Below are positions 14,642 through 23,398 of a DNA stretch of 64,000 nt, piece by piece (the first letter of the stretch is position 1; every line of letters starts with the position of its first letter). Source of the DNA: Hymenobacter rubripertinctus. Lineage in GTDB: Bacteria > Bacteroidota > Bacteroidia > Cytophagales > Hymenobacteraceae. The notes below the pieces were generated by a model, which saw only the letters and a list, made by a program, of their open reading frames with translations, had not been told where the DNA came from and made no database searches. The stretch is from the NCBI RefSeq assembly GCF_003583925.1, contig NZ_QYCN01000004.1:269014-333013 (forward strand), in the 5' to 3' direction. The translations under genes and the position numbers were made by a program.

Positions 14642-16016
14642 TTCCGCCTCTGCGCCTACGCCCGCCCGGCACCTGCCGCCGGAGCTGCTGCGCCGGTACG
14701 TGGCCGGGGAGCTGCCGCCAGCCGAGCAACACGCTGTGGAAGCCCACACCCTAGTGTGTGACCAGTGCGCCGACGTGCTGGAGGGCCTGGAAATACAGCC
14801 CGCCGCCGTGCAGCAGGCCAGCCTGAGCGAGCTGCGCCACCGCCTCCATGCCCGGGTAGCCGAGCTGGCCGCCGAAACTGCCCCCGCGCCGGCGGCCCTA
14901 CCGATGTGGAACTGGCGGCCCCTGGCCGCCGCTGCCGTGTTGTTGCTCTCATTGGGCGTGGTGGCCTGGCTGCTATTGCGGGGTAGCCCAAAAACCCCAG
15001 AAACAGCTTCCCGCCCGGCTTATTCCCTTCCAGCCGCGCCGGTGCCCGATGGAACCGGGGCGACGGCCGCCGCGCCGCAATTGGATATGGCGGTTGTAAC
15101 GCCAGCGGCCGAGCCAGTGGTACCGCCGGCCGCTTTGCCGCCCCGGCCACCCCGCGTCCGGGGGCTGGCTAGGCCTCAGCGGGAAGTGGCCCGGGCAATA
15201 GGAACGCAGGAGCCGCCCCTGGAAAGTGCTGCGGCTGACAGGATGATGGGGGAGGGGCAGGCCGCTGATCTGGCACTGGGAGAGCCCCGGGAGCTGCCCA
15301 CGCAGGAAGCTGCCGGAACCGTGGACCAGGCCCGTAACGTGGCCGCCGAGGCTCCGAAGGCAAAGGCTAAAATGGCCCGGGCCGCCGTAGCCAGTGCGCC
15401 CGTGACCGGGGCTGCCTCTGCGGAAGCTACGCGCACGGTGCAGGGCCGCGTGACCGATACGGCGGGCCAGCCCGTGCCGGGTGCTACGGTGCTGGTGCCC
15501 GGTACCAGCACCGGCACCAGCACCGCTGCCGATGGCTCCTTCGCGCTTACCGTGCCCGCCGCCACGCTCCGGCTGAGCGTCAGCTCCATCGGCTACACCT
15601 CCCAGACCCGCGCCCTGCGCTCTACCGACTCCGTGCTGGCCCTGGCAATGGTGCCCGACGCGAAGCAGCTGAGCGAGGTAGTGGTGCGGCGCGAGGCTCC
15701 GCCCATGCTGCCCAGCATTGGGGCCATGCCGGCCGGCGGCTTCCCGGCCCTCCGCCAATACCTGCGCGACAGTCTCGACTACCCGGAAAAAGCCCTCAAC
15801 GACCACCAGGAAGGAACGGTGCGCGTTCAGTTCGTGGTGGATACCGATGGCCGCCTGCGGGACTTTAAGGTTGTCAGCCGGCTTTCGCCCGAGTGCGATG
15901 CGGAAGCGTTGCGGCTGCTCAAAGCAGGTCCCACCTGGTTTCCGGCCGTGCAGAACAACCGCCGTACGGCTCGCAAAGTCGAAATCAACGTGCCGTTTTC
16001 CTTGGAGAAAAGGTGA
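14628..16016 (+). CDS. Anti-sigma zinc-finger / carboxypeptidase-regulatory-like / TonB C-terminal fusion
   Basis: A 462-residue membrane protein with an unusual mix of parts. The N-terminus carries an anti-sigma zinc-finger signature (H40-x3-C44-x2-C47) in the cytoplasm. One membrane helix lies at about 94-118 (PLAAAAVLLLSLGVVAWLLL). A Pro/Ala-rich periplasmic linker follows. Then comes a carboxypeptidase D regulatory-like beta domain (about 266-350: VQGRVTDTAGQPVPGATVLVPG) and a TonB C-terminal-like domain (about 370-460, with YPEKALNDHQEGTVRVQFVVDTDGRLRDFKVV). It overlaps the sigma gene by 14 bases. The likely logic is that an envelope event sensed by the periplasmic domains releases the sigma factor. 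The signal and the role of the TonB-like end are inferred. Confidence 0.85.
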   Translation: MLRPDSASAPTPARHLPPELLRRYVAGELPPAEQHAVEAHTLVCDQCADVLEGLEIQPAAVQQASLSELRHRLHARVAELAAETAPAPAALPMWNWRPLAAAAVLLLSLGVVAWLLLRGSPKTPETASRPAYSLPAAPVPDGTGATAAAPQLDMAVVTPAAEPVVPPAALPPRPPRVRGLARPQREVARAIGTQEPPLESAAADRMMGEGQAADLALGEPRELPTQEAAGTVDQARNVAAEAPKAKAKMARAAVASAPVTGAASAEATRTVQGRVTDTAGQPVPGATVLVPGTSTGTSTAADGSFALTVPAATLRLSVSSIGYTSQTRALRSTDSVLALAMVPDAKQLSEVVVRREAPPMLPSIGAMPAGGFPALRQYLRDSLDYPEKALNDHQEGTVRVQFVVDTDGRLRDFKVVSRLSPECDAEALRLLKAGPTWFPAVQNNRRTARKVEINVPFSLEKR

Positions 16017-16115
16017 GAAGACACGGGTCGTGCTAAAGAAGCTGTTCAGAAAGTATTCGGAATCAATCGGAATGTCATGCCTGATCTGGCATTGTGTTGA
16101 CTTTGCCAACAGCTT

Positions 16116-16178
16116 CCAAAGAAGCGGAGTCGTTGATCATCAGCTAATTACTGATAATCAACGACTCCGCTTCTTTGG
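16116..16178. terminator. Perfect 22-bp bidirectional hairpin
   Basis: Arms 16116-16137 and 16157-16178 are fully complementary with a 19-base loop. It lies between the convergent anti-sigma fusion gene and the small disordered-protein gene, and is a good candidate for a shared terminator. Confidence 0.75.
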
Positions 16179-16188
16179 CTCAAGGAAT

Positions 16189-16476
16189 CTACCCGCTGTA
16201 GCCGCCGCCGCTTTCAGGAGCGGTGGCACTGCCACCGGCCTTATCAGGCGTGGGCAGTTCAGGTTCGGTTTTCACCGCTACGCCGCTGTAATCCGGCGTG
16301 CCGTTGCCCTCGGTCGGAACGGGCGTGCCCTCGGCGGTTGGGCTTTTGCTTTTATCAGGCGCGGGAGCCTCTTTATTTTCTTCGTGGGGCGGCGTAATGG
16401 CAGCCTCCTGGGCCGTGGTGGGCTTGGTGGGCGAAGTGGAAAGAGCGTCGGACTCGTCTTCGAAGGTCTTTTTCAT
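16189..16476 (-). CDS. Small disordered Pro/Thr/Glu-rich protein, unknown function
   Basis: A 95-residue frame beginning MKKTFEDESDALSTSP and rich in Pro, Thr, Ser, Glu and Lys, with no signal peptide, membrane segment or known domain. The whole chain looks intrinsically disordered and ends in a Gly-rich GGGYSG. It is bracketed by a strong terminator on its 3' side and lies 90 bases from the end of the dodecin gene in the same direction. It could be a genuine small protein of this lineage; a chance frame cannot be excluded. Confidence 0.55.
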   Translation of the reverse strand: MKKTFEDESDALSTSPTKPTTAQEAAITPPHEENKEAPAPDKSKSPTAEGTPVPTEGNGTPDYSGVAVKTEPELPTPDKAGGSATAPESGGGYSG

Positions 16477-16566
16477 GGGATGGGAAGTTGGGGTTGAAAA
16501 CCAACCGCCCGAATACGCCGCACAACTGCTCGGGGTACTCGGGCGACTGTTGAACAGGCAGCTTAC

Positions 16567-16791
16567 TTAGCCGATAGACTTACCGGAGCGCTCTACAGCA
16601 AAGCTGATTTTGGCCGTAATACGGTACTCGGTAATCTTGTTGTCGCGCACGCGGCAACTCTGGTCCTTGATATAAATGGAGCTGATACCCTTGATGGTGG
16701 CACCGGCTTCGTTGAGGGCATTCTGCATGGCGTCTTCGAAGCTTTTTTCGGACGAGGCCAGCACTTCAATCACTTTTTTGATAGAACTCAT
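16567..16791 (-). CDS. Dodecin family flavin-binding protein
   Basis: A 74-residue protein with the dodecin pattern: beta-alpha-beta-beta, with KVIEVLASSEKSFEDAMQNALNEAGATIKGISSIYIKDQSCRVRDNKITEYRITAKISFAVE read in pieces across residues 5-66. Dodecins assemble as hollow dodecamers that store or buffer flavins in the cytoplasm. The start is set at 16791 because upstream in-frame sequence lacks dodecin homology and the family normally starts 2-5 residues before the first strand. In typical dodecins a Trp stacks on the flavin; this protein has no tryptophan, so ligand preference may differ. Confidence 0.88.
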   Translation of the reverse strand: MSSIKKVIEVLASSEKSFEDAMQNALNEAGATIKGISSIYIKDQSCRVRDNKITEYRITAKISFAVERSGKSIG

Positions 16792-16942
16792 AAGGCAGGA
16801 AAAGTAGAAGGATGGAAAATCAGTTGAGCTCAGGTGTACGCAGGTTGGGCCGCAAGGGTCGCGGAAGGCCCATAAAATGAGCAATCGGGCGGGCCGGGCG
16901 GGCTTTTGCCGCAACCGGTAAGCCGGCTGCCGCGTCGTTATG

Positions 16943-16950
16943 TACTTTTG
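16943..16950 (+). promoter_or_regulatory. -7 promoter element TACTTTTG before fumC
   Basis: An exact match to the Bacteroidota -7 consensus TAnnTTTG, 46 bases before the fumC ATG. The -33 element is not obvious. Confidence 0.55.
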
Positions 16951-16996
16951 CCCAACCTTCGATTCGTCTTCTACTTACTTCCTACCCTCTACCCGC

Positions 16997-18403
16997 ATGA
17001 CGCAGTTTCGCACTGAGAAAGACACGATGGGCACCGTACAGGTGCCGGCCGACGCCTATTACGGCGCCCAGACCCAACGCAGCATCGACAACTTCCAGAT
17101 TGCCCAGGACATCAACCGGATGCCCCAGGAAATCATCCGCGCCTTCGCCTACCTCAAGAAAGCCGCTGCCCTCACCAACCGCGACGCCGGCGTGCTGGAG
17201 GCTGATAAAGCCGCGCTGATTGGCCGCGTGGCCGATGAAATTCTGGAAGGCAAGCTCGACGACCAGTTTCCGCTGGTGGTGTGGCAGACCGGCTCGGGCA
17301 CCCAGAGCAACATGAACGTGAACGAGGTAATTGCCTACCGCGGCCACGTGTTGCAGGGCGGTAGCCTCCAGGACGAGAAGAAGGTGCTGGCCCCCAACGA
17401 CGACGTGAACAAGAGCCAGAGCTCCAACGACACGTTCCCGACGGCCATGCACATTGCGGCCTACAAAATTCTGGTCGAAAACACCATCCCCGGCCTCGAA
17501 AAGCTCCGCGACACGCTCCGCAGCAAGAGCGACCAGTTCATGCACGTCGTCAAAATCGGGCGCACCCACCTCATGGACGCCACCCCGCTCACGGTGGGCC
17601 AGGAGTTTTCGGGCTACGTGTCGCAGCTCGACCACGGCCTGCGCGCCATCCGCAACACGCTGGCTCACCTGAGCGAGCTGGCCCTGGGCGGCACGGCCGT
17701 GGGCACGGGCATCAACACACCCAAGGGCTACTCCGAGAACGTAGCCAAGCATATTGCCGACCTCACCGGCCTGCCCTTCATTACGGCCGAAAATAAGTTT
17801 GAGGCCCTGGCCGCCCACGACGCCATTGTGGAAGCCCACGGCGCGCTGAAAACCGTGGCGGCTTCGCTGATGAAAATCGGCAACGATATCCGCCTGCTGG
17901 CTTCGGGTCCGCGCGCCGGCATCGGCGAGCTGCACATCCCCGACAACGAGCCCGGCTCCAGCATTATGCCCGGCAAGGTGAACCCCACCCAGTGCGAGGC
18001 CCTGACGATGGTAGCCGCCCAGGTGATGGGCAACGACGTGGCCATCAATATTGGCGGCATGAGCGGGCACTTCGAGCTGAACGTGTTCAAGCCCGTCATG
18101 ATTTACAACTTCCTGCACTCGGCCCGCCTGATTGGCGACGTGTGCGTGAGCTTCAACGACAAGTGTGCCGTGGGCATCGAGCCCCTGGAAGCCAACATCA
18201 AGAAGCACGTAGACAGCAGCCTGATGCTGGTAACGGCCCTCAACCCCCACATCGGCTACTACAAGGCCGCCGAAATTGCCCAGACGGCCCACAAAAACGG
18301 CTCAACCCTCAAGGAAACCGCCCTCCAGTTGGGCTACCTCACCGAGGCACAGTTCGATGAGTGGCTCCGGCCCGAAGACATGGTGGGCGAAATCAAGAAG
18401 TAA
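16997..18403 (+). CDS. fumC: Fumarate hydratase class II
   Basis: Reversibly hydrates fumarate to malate in the TCA cycle. The 468-residue protein has the class II fumarase/aspartase superfamily signature [16 protein letters not shown] (near residue 319), the substrate-site blocks [16 protein letters not shown] and [11 protein letters not shown], and the [11 protein letters not shown] block. It is iron-independent by family. Length is normal. The start is taken at the ATG 16997 ([14 protein letters not shown]), the usual family N-terminus; the frame extends further upstream across the promoter. A GC hairpin follows the gene. Confidence 0.96.
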   Translation: MTQFRTEKDTMGTVQVPADAYYGAQTQRSIDNFQIAQDINRMPQEIIRAFAYLKKAAALTNRDAGVLEADKAALIGRVADEILEGKLDDQFPLVVWQTGSGTQSNMNVNEVIAYRGHVLQGGSLQDEKKVLAPNDDVNKSQSSNDTFPTAMHIAAYKILVENTIPGLEKLRDTLRSKSDQFMHVVKIGRTHLMDATPLTVGQEFSGYVSQLDHGLRAIRNTLAHLSELALGGTAVGTGINTPKGYSENVAKHIADLTGLPFITAENKFEALAAHDAIVEAHGALKTVAASLMKIGNDIRLLASGPRAGIGELHIPDNEPGSSIMPGKVNPTQCEALTMVAAQVMGNDVAINIGGMSGHFELNVFKPVMIYNFLHSARLIGDVCVSFNDKCAVGIEPLEANIKKHVDSSLMLVTALNPHIGYYKAAEIAQTAHKNGSTLKETALQLGYLTEAQFDEWLRPEDMVGEIKK

Positions 18404-18424
18404 GCGCACAAGCATTCCGCTGCC

Positions 18425-18464
18425 AGCGGGGCGGCTGCGGCTAACCAGCCGTATCCGCCCCGCT
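18425..18464 (+). terminator. Terminator after fumC
   Basis: A 10-bp stem AGCGGGGCGG (18425-18434) with CCGCCCCGCT (18455-18464) is followed by TTGCTTT, 22 bases after the fumC stop. Confidence 0.6.
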
Positions 18465-18531
18465 TTGCTTTGGGCGGTAGTCAGGGGTGACTTCTCGGTG
18501 CTTCCCGCATTAAGGGGCAAAGCCCGATGCT

Positions 18532-19293
18532 ATGACCACTAGCTGGAAAACCCTGGGCAAGCTGGCCGGGGTCGTGCTGGGCCTGTACGTGGCCGGTAAG
18601 CTGCTCCTTGTCTTTATTGTGCTGGCATTCGTGCTGGTTTTCTGCACGCCCGGGTGGAAAAACGACCAGCAGGTATATCTGCGCAACTACACGGGCCAGC
18701 CGATGCAGGTGGAACTAACGGTGCCCCGCTCGGCCGTGACCGTAGACACCGTATGGTGGGGGCTGGCTGAATCCGGCTCGGCCATTGGCCGGGCCATTGT
18801 GGTGAAGCAGCTGGTTATTCGGGGCCGCCCTTATCCGCTAAAAACCCCACTGCTGCTACCCGGCACTGCCGATACACTGCTGGTCGAGGAAGCTCCCGGT
18901 ATTGTAAAGCTGCTGGGCTATACGTACTTCAATCCCTGGGCCGACCTGCCCCTGTGGACGGAGCGGATGAGCCAGCCCATTCCTGCTTTTGGTCGGGGCG
19001 GCAGTATAATGGCAGTGCGTACCCCCGCCGACTCGTTGCGGCTGCAACTGCTCCTCGCACCGGATAGCACGTTCTGGGTGGCCACACTGGGGGCCGGGCT
19101 GCGCCACAGTGACCCTGACGAGAGCTGGGTAACGCAGGACTTTCTCAAACCAGTAGTGAGCTGGCGTGACCACACCGGCCGCCAACACCGGGAGCCATTT
19201 CCTGCCGGTGAGTGGCTGTTGAAAATGGAAAGCGTACAACGCCAGCGCGGCAACGTTGACTTTCATCTTGCCCACTACGTGGATTATAAGTGA
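18532..19293 (+). CDS. Membrane-anchored protein of unknown function
   Basis: A 253-residue protein with a long N-terminal hydrophobic region (about 11-40: LAGVVLGLYVAGKLLLVFIVLAFVL in part) that could be one or two membrane helices. The rest is a soluble, mainly beta, presumably periplasmic domain rich in Trp and Pro. The sequence VYLRNYTGQPMQVELTVPRSAV suggests a beta-sandwich. I do not recognise a family. It lies between fumC and an acetyltransferase with no obvious functional link. Confidence 0.7.
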   Translation: MTTSWKTLGKLAGVVLGLYVAGKLLLVFIVLAFVLVFCTPGWKNDQQVYLRNYTGQPMQVELTVPRSAVTVDTVWWGLAESGSAIGRAIVVKQLVIRGRPYPLKTPLLLPGTADTLLVEEAPGIVKLLGYTYFNPWADLPLWTERMSQPIPAFGRGGSIMAVRTPADSLRLQLLLAPDSTFWVATLGAGLRHSDPDESWVTQDFLKPVVSWRDHTGRQHREPFPAGEWLLKMESVQRQRGNVDFHLAHYVDYK

Positions 19294-19419
19294 GGAAAAC
19301 GGTGAGGCGGCTGACACGCCACGTGAGTTTAGCATTCGGCAAGCCGTAAGTGGCGAAGAAACCGGTTTCTCTTTTTTACCGGCATCTTTACGGCCCACTC
19401 CCCCAACTCCCTTGCCCGC

Positions 19420-20013
19420 ATGGACTTCGCTCAGGATATTCTGCTTGAAAACAACTGCGTCCGGCTGCGGCCGCTACAAACCACCGACTTTGAAGCCCTG
19501 CGTGCCGTAGCCGCTGCGCCGGACCTGTGGGCCTACACCCTCACCCGCGCCGACGACCCCATCAGCTTGGCCGCTTACCTGGCTGAGGCCGTGCAGGGCC
19601 GCCAGCAGCAGCGCCGCTATCCGTTCCTGCTTATCGACAAGGAAACGGGCCGGCCGGCCGGTAGCACCAGCTACTACAACCTCGATGTGGCCGATGCCCG
19701 CCTCAGTATCGGGTACACCTGGGTGGGAGAGGAGTTCCAGCGCAGCGGCCTGAACCGGGCCGCCAAGCACGCCTTGCTGCGCCATGCTTTCGATGTGCTG
19801 GGCTGCGAGCGGGTGGAGCTGGAAACCGACGCGCGTAACCACAAGTCGCAGAACGCGATGCGCCGCATGGGAGCTACCCAGGAAGGCACCCTGCGCAGCC
19901 ACCGCCTCACGCAGGGTGGTATCCGGCGCGACACCATTATCTTCAGCATCCTGCGCCCCGAGTGGGAGCAGCTGCGCCACACCGTTTTCCAGCAGTTTGA
20001 TGCCCGTGGCTGA
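19420..20013 (+). CDS. GNAT acetyltransferase, RimJ/RimL-like
   Basis: A 197-residue GCN5-related N-acetyltransferase. The sequence begins with the family-typical NCVRLRPLQTTDFEAL, has the central strand LSIGYTWVGEEFQRSGLNRAAKHALLRHAF (acetyl-CoA pyrophosphate-binding loop), and the later VELETDARNHKSQNAMRRMGATQEGTLR block. This pattern is nearest to the RimJ/RimL group that modifies protein or amino-acid amines, but the substrate is unknown. Its 3' end overlaps the diacylglycerol kinase gene by 14 bases, so the two are translationally linked. Confidence 0.85.
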   Translation: MDFAQDILLENNCVRLRPLQTTDFEALRAVAAAPDLWAYTLTRADDPISLAAYLAEAVQGRQQQRRYPFLLIDKETGRPAGSTSYYNLDVADARLSIGYTWVGEEFQRSGLNRAAKHALLRHAFDVLGCERVELETDARNHKSQNAMRRMGATQEGTLRSHRLTQGGIRRDTIIFSILRPEWEQLRHTVFQQFDARG

Positions 20014-20404
20014 GTCCGGCCCACCCACCCCGCGCCGGTTTCCGGCCCTGTTGCGGCAGCGGGCCGCCAGTTTCGGCCACGCCCTGCGGGGGGTGGGAGC
20101 AGCCTTGCGCACCGAGGTGCACCTCTGGTTTCACGCGGCGGCTACGGTGGCAGTGGTGGCGCTGGGCCTGTACTGCGGGCTGGCGCGGTGGGAGTGGGTG
20201 GCGGTGGTGCTGAGCGTGGGAGCCGTGTGGTGCGCCGAGCTGGTGAATACCGCCGTGGAGGCCGTCGTCGACCTCGTTTCGCCCCAGTACCACCCGCTGG
20301 CCGGCCGGGCCAAAGACGTGGCCGCCGGGGCCGTGCTGGTGATGGCCCTGGCGGCGGCGGTGGTGGGCGTGGTGGTGTTCGGGCCGCGGCTATGGGGCCA
20401 GTGA
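20000..20404 (+). CDS. dgkA: Diacylglycerol kinase family protein (probable undecaprenol or diacylglycerol kinase)
   Basis: A 134-residue small integral membrane kinase. The N-terminus is basic; the core has the expected three hydrophobic helices and the DgkA signature EVHLWFHAAATVAV, then ELVNTAVEAVVDLVSPQYHPLAGRAKD (the catalytic Glu and the AxD region). In Gram-positives this family phosphorylates undecaprenol, in Escherichia coli diacylglycerol; which applies here is open. The start is set at ATG 20000 because it overlaps the preceding GNAT gene stop in the usual coupled way and matches family length. Confidence 0.88.
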   Translation: MPVAESGPPTPRRFPALLRQRAASFGHALRGVGAALRTEVHLWFHAAATVAVVALGLYCGLARWEWVAVVLSVGAVWCAELVNTAVEAVVDLVSPQYHPLAGRAKDVAAGAVLVMALAAAVVGVVVFGPRLWGQ

Positions 20405-20521
20405 ACGAAGCGGCCTATTCGTCAACGAAGTAGGGCTGGGCTGCGTACCGGAGGTTTATGTGCATCTTTGTTGCCCCGGTGGTTACGGTAGGCGCACACC
20501 ACTGCTAACGCCCTGCTCCGT

Positions 20522-20992
20522 ATGCGACTCCCTTTGTTTTTCGCGGCTCCCCTGGTGGGACTGCTACTCAACGCCACTGCCTGCCAGCGCGGTGTGACCG
20601 TAAACACGCCCACCGACCCGCCCCAGACGGGCATGGCCGGCGGCGTATCGACACCTGCCCCCACTAGCACCAATACCATCGAACCAACCCCCAACTCAGC
20701 GCCTGCCTTCGATAGTGCGAAGCGCCCGGCCTGGCTGGAGACCAAAATCCGCCAGCACTACAAGGCGGAGAAGGCCAACCCGCCCATCCACATCTACAGC
20801 TACCAGTACAACGGGGCCACGGTCTATTACGAAACCACGCCCTGCTGCGACCAGTTTACCAACCTCTACAACGCCGAGGGCAAGCTCATCTGCCACCCCG
20901 ATGGCGGCCTGACCGGCCGCGGCGACGGCAAGTGCCCCGAGTTTGCCGACAACCGGACGGAGGAAAAACTCGTTTGGCAAGACCCGCGATAA
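20522..20992 (+). CDS. Lipoprotein with a DUF6970-like Cys-rich domain
   Basis: A 156-residue protein with a lipoprotein signal (GLLLNATAC, Cys about 21), a Thr/Pro linker, then a compact domain from about residue 68: PAWLETKIRQHYKAEKANPP, a Tyr-rich strand IYSYQYNGATVYYETTPCCDQF, and LICHPDGGLTGRGDGKCPEF. The four cysteines (CC, C, C) and Gly/Asp-rich loop match a small Bacteroidota family known only as a DUF. No activity is known. Probably exposed on an envelope membrane. Confidence 0.75.
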   Translation: MRLPLFFAAPLVGLLLNATACQRGVTVNTPTDPPQTGMAGGVSTPAPTSTNTIEPTPNSAPAFDSAKRPAWLETKIRQHYKAEKANPPIHIYSYQYNGATVYYETTPCCDQFTNLYNAEGKLICHPDGGLTGRGDGKCPEFADNRTEEKLVWQDPR

Positions 20993-21165
20993 GTTTTTTG
21001 AGTTAGAAAGTTTGGGAGTTAGAAAGTGAGCCTTGCAGAAAGGCGTTGCTGCTGGCATTGAATAAGGGCAACGTCTTTTCTTTCGTCGCGCTGCAACTCA
21101 CCAGCCGCCCCGCTTCCCCCCGCGAACTTTCTAACTTTGCAACTTCTCAACTCTCTAATGGAATA

Positions 21166-21669
21166 ATGATTAACACCAACGAAAAGCTGGGAGCCTACAG
21201 CGTGTGGGCCAATGCAACCCTGCTCCGGCACCTTGACGGCCTGGTGGCCCAGGGGGCTACCCTCCCCGCTGGTGCCTTGCGCATCTTCAGTCACGTTCTC
21301 AATGCCCAGGCCATCTGGCTGGGACGCCTTACCCAAACGCCCAGCCCCGTAAAAGTGTGGCAGGAGCATGATCTGGCCGGTTTGCACCACTGGCACGGGC
21401 AAACGTCGGAGCGGTTCTACCAGTATGGCCAGCAGGCCGACGACGCGGAGCTGCACCGCCTCATCACCTACACCAACTCGGTGGGCGAAGGCTACACCAG
21501 CCAGGTATCGGACGTGCTGACCCACGTGCCCATGCACGGCAACTACCACCGCGCCCAGGTGGCCAAGGAGTTGCGCGCCGCCGGCCTGGAGCCCATCAAC
21601 ACCGACTTTATTACCTACTGCCGCGAGTTGTCGGCCCAGGCTATCCTGGCCGACGTGCCCAGCCTGTAA
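21166..21669 (+). CDS. DinB family protein
   Basis: A 167-residue four-helix DinB/YfiT-like protein. Helix 1 is typical (GAYSVWANATLLRHLDGL), HVLNAQAIWLGRL carries the first expected metal-binding His, and HVPMHGNYHRAQVAKELRAAG carries the His pair near residue 127 (HxxxH). Members bind divalent metal and include thiol transferases, for example bacillithiol or mycothiol transferases; substrate is not known here. The start at ATG 21166 is chosen because upstream in-frame sequence is a repeat-like intergenic stretch. A good terminator follows. Confidence 0.85.
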   Translation: MINTNEKLGAYSVWANATLLRHLDGLVAQGATLPAGALRIFSHVLNAQAIWLGRLTQTPSPVKVWQEHDLAGLHHWHGQTSERFYQYGQQADDAELHRLITYTNSVGEGYTSQVSDVLTHVPMHGNYHRAQVAKELRAAGLEPINTDFITYCRELSAQAILADVPSL

Positions 21670-21692
21670 GCCGCCGGGTTCGCGCGGTCAGC

Positions 21693-21733
21693 AAAACCCT
21701 TTCGGTGGCTTCGGCCAGCCGAAAGGGTTTTTC
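21693..21733 (+). terminator. Terminator after the DinB gene
   Basis: A 13-bp stem (AAAACCCTTTCGG 21693-21705 with CCGAAAGGGTTTT 21719-21731) ending in T residues lies 23 bases after the stop. Confidence 0.85.
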
Positions 21734-21804
21734 GTTTGTTAGGGTGTTTCCGGCGGCCGGCTCCGGCCAACGGTGGTTTATTTCTCTGACAACCCGTTTT
21801 TCTT

Positions 21805-22431
21805 ATGACGACTCCCATTGCTGCCCAGTCTCCCGTGCTGAGTCCCGAGCGCCTTGCCGGGGCGTATTCCTACGCCGCCTACCGCCAGCTGATTGATGAG
21901 CTGATGACGCAGGGCAAGACGACGGGCGAAACCCAATCGGAAGACCTGACGGCCTATGCCCGCCTCAACATCCAGCGCATGGAGCGCCTCGACAAAAAGG
22001 CCGAGCTCCTGCCCGAAATGACGGCCGCCCTGGCGGCTCTCACCCAGTCCTACGAGTGGGTCATCATCACGGAAGGCTGGTGCGGCGACGCGGCCCAGAT
22101 TGTGCCGGTACTCGAAAAAATAGCCCAGGCCAGCCAGGGCCGCATCCGCACCCACTACCTGCTGCGCGATGAAAACCTGGACCTCATGGACCATTACCTC
22201 ACCAACGGCGGCCGCTCCATTCCCAAGCTGCTCATCCTGCGCGCCGCTACCCTGACGGAAGTTGCCAACTGGGGGCCGCGCCCGGCCCTGGCCCAGGACC
22301 TGTTCCTGGAAATGAAAGCCGCCGGTGCCACCCACGAGGAATTCGCCGAACAGCTCCACGGCTGGTACGCCAAAAACAAAACCCAGGCCACCCAGCACGA
22401 GCTGCTGGGCGTGGTGGAGCAGATGGCGTAA
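21805..22431 (+). CDS. Thioredoxin-like family protein (WCGD)
   Basis: A 208-residue protein with a thioredoxin fold. The strand and active-site region read WVIITEGWCGDAAQIVPVLEKIA (about 79-101), where the CxxC of classical thioredoxins is reduced to a single Cys in WCGD. Later RSIPKLLIL carries the cis-Pro. This matches the single-Cys thioredoxin-9-like family of Bacteroidota. An N-terminal helical region precedes it and there is no signal peptide, so it is cytoplasmic. It may act as a monothiol reductase or peroxide-related protein; the role is not established. Followed by a strong terminator. Confidence 0.8.
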   Translation: MTTPIAAQSPVLSPERLAGAYSYAAYRQLIDELMTQGKTTGETQSEDLTAYARLNIQRMERLDKKAELLPEMTAALAALTQSYEWVIITEGWCGDAAQIVPVLEKIAQASQGRIRTHYLLRDENLDLMDHYLTNGGRSIPKLLILRAATLTEVANWGPRPALAQDLFLEMKAAGATHEEFAEQLHGWYAKNKTQATQHELLGVVEQMA

Positions 22432-22434
22432 AGC

Positions 22435-22477
22435 AAAAAAAGACCAACGGACCCTGACGGCCCGTTGGTCTTTTTTT
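22435..22477. terminator. Strong bidirectional terminator
   Basis: A 16-bp stem (22435-22450 with 22462-22477) including A and T tracts, loop 11 bases, sits between the thioredoxin-like gene (+) and the DUF4382 lipoprotein gene (-). Confidence 0.9.
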
Positions 22478-22507
22478 GCGCCTTAACAGGCCGGGAGCTA
22501 CCCGAGC

Positions 22508-23080
22508 CTAGCTGGGCGTAGCAGGGGGAATTATGATAACGACGACCTGCGCCTCCTTAAGCGTCCCGCGCAATACCGGCTTGAGGCCGTACGTGCCATT
22601 GCCACGGCTGACAATGTCCCGCTCCACGGAAAAATCAACAGTCAGCAGGTACGTGGTGCCGGCCACCAGGGGCGTATCGTCTAATTTGATTTTCAGGCCC
22701 GAAGTAGTTCCGCTGGGCGTGTCCAGCGGTAAAATGGTGCCATCGGCCAGCTTGATGGTACTACCGGTGCCCAGCACCAGGCGCATACTTTCCAAAGTGC
22801 CGCTGAAGGCCGGAGTCAGGCTGATCTGGCCGGTGGTGGCGCTCATCAGGTCGTAGTGGCGCACGGCAACGCCGGGCAATACCACTTTGTTGCCCTGGCT
22901 GAACTGGCCTTCGGCCTGCTCCAGATCGATGAGCACGGCCCCGATGGCGCTGGACTTGGTCTTGCTGTCGGCCTGCTGACTGACTGCGGCGGGCTGAATT
23001 TCCGAAAGCGTATCACTACAGCCGGAAAGTAGAGCAGCTCCCAGAACCAAAGCGGGAAATAAAGGAGTAAGAAGTTTCAT
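22508..23080 (-). CDS. DUF4382-type lipoprotein
   Basis: A 190-residue lipoprotein (lipobox LLSGC, Cys about 21). After a short polar linker it has a beta-sandwich domain with IGAVLIDLEQAEGQ, VRHYDLMSATTGQISL, MRLVLGTGSTIKL and the conserved tail LKIKLDDTPLVAGTTYLLTVDF followed by GNGTYGLKPVLRG, characteristic of DUF4382. Such proteins are envelope-associated and of unknown function. The N-terminal DUF4382 strand normally containing a DAP motif is not clear here. Upstream are 318 bases without a supported gene. Confidence 0.75.
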   Translation of the reverse strand: MKLLTPLFPALVLGAALLSGCSDTLSEIQPAAVSQQADSKTKSSAIGAVLIDLEQAEGQFSQGNKVVLPGVAVRHYDLMSATTGQISLTPAFSGTLESMRLVLGTGSTIKLADGTILPLDTPSGTTSGLKIKLDDTPLVAGTTYLLTVDFSVERDIVSRGNGTYGLKPVLRGTLKEAQVVVIIIPPATPS

Positions 23081-23398
23081 GTGCGATAGGAGTAAAAGAT
23101 GGACAGAGTGGACTACGGGGTGAAATATATAACATTATGAATAGAAATAAAAATAGTTGATGGTATACCAGCCATGACTAACGAGTTGTCGGTGAGGGGA
23201 GAGAAGCCCGCTGACGTCCGGTAGCCATGCCCGGACGGTAGCCTTCTGAAGCTGCAAGGCACTAGGAGCAACAGAGAAATCCAGCCACATCCGCTGAGTC
23301 CAAATCGGGAATCAGGCTGTTTCATTCCCGAAAAAAAGGTAAAAAAAAGCTCCGGTTAAGAATAACCGGAGCTGGCAATAGGGTTACCGTGCCGGCGG
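23081..23398. other. Intergenic region with terminator, no gene seen
   Basis: The AT-rich stretch just upstream of the DUF4382 lipoprotein (about 23100-23160) probably holds its promoter. A short frame at 23113-23325 lacks any protein-like feature. The 3' part carries the terminator of the DUF4293 gene. Confidence 0.5.
23340..23373 (-). terminator. Terminator after the DUF4293 gene
   Basis: Read on the minus strand, a 10-bp stem (AGCTCCGGTT at 23373-23364, partner at 23357-23348) is followed by a run of T down to about 23340. Confidence 0.85.

Noticed and set aside
23113..23325. A 70-codon minus-strand frame between the DUF4382 and DUF4293 genes
   Set aside because: Composition is unlike coding sequence of this genome and it lies over the likely promoter of the DUF4382 gene.
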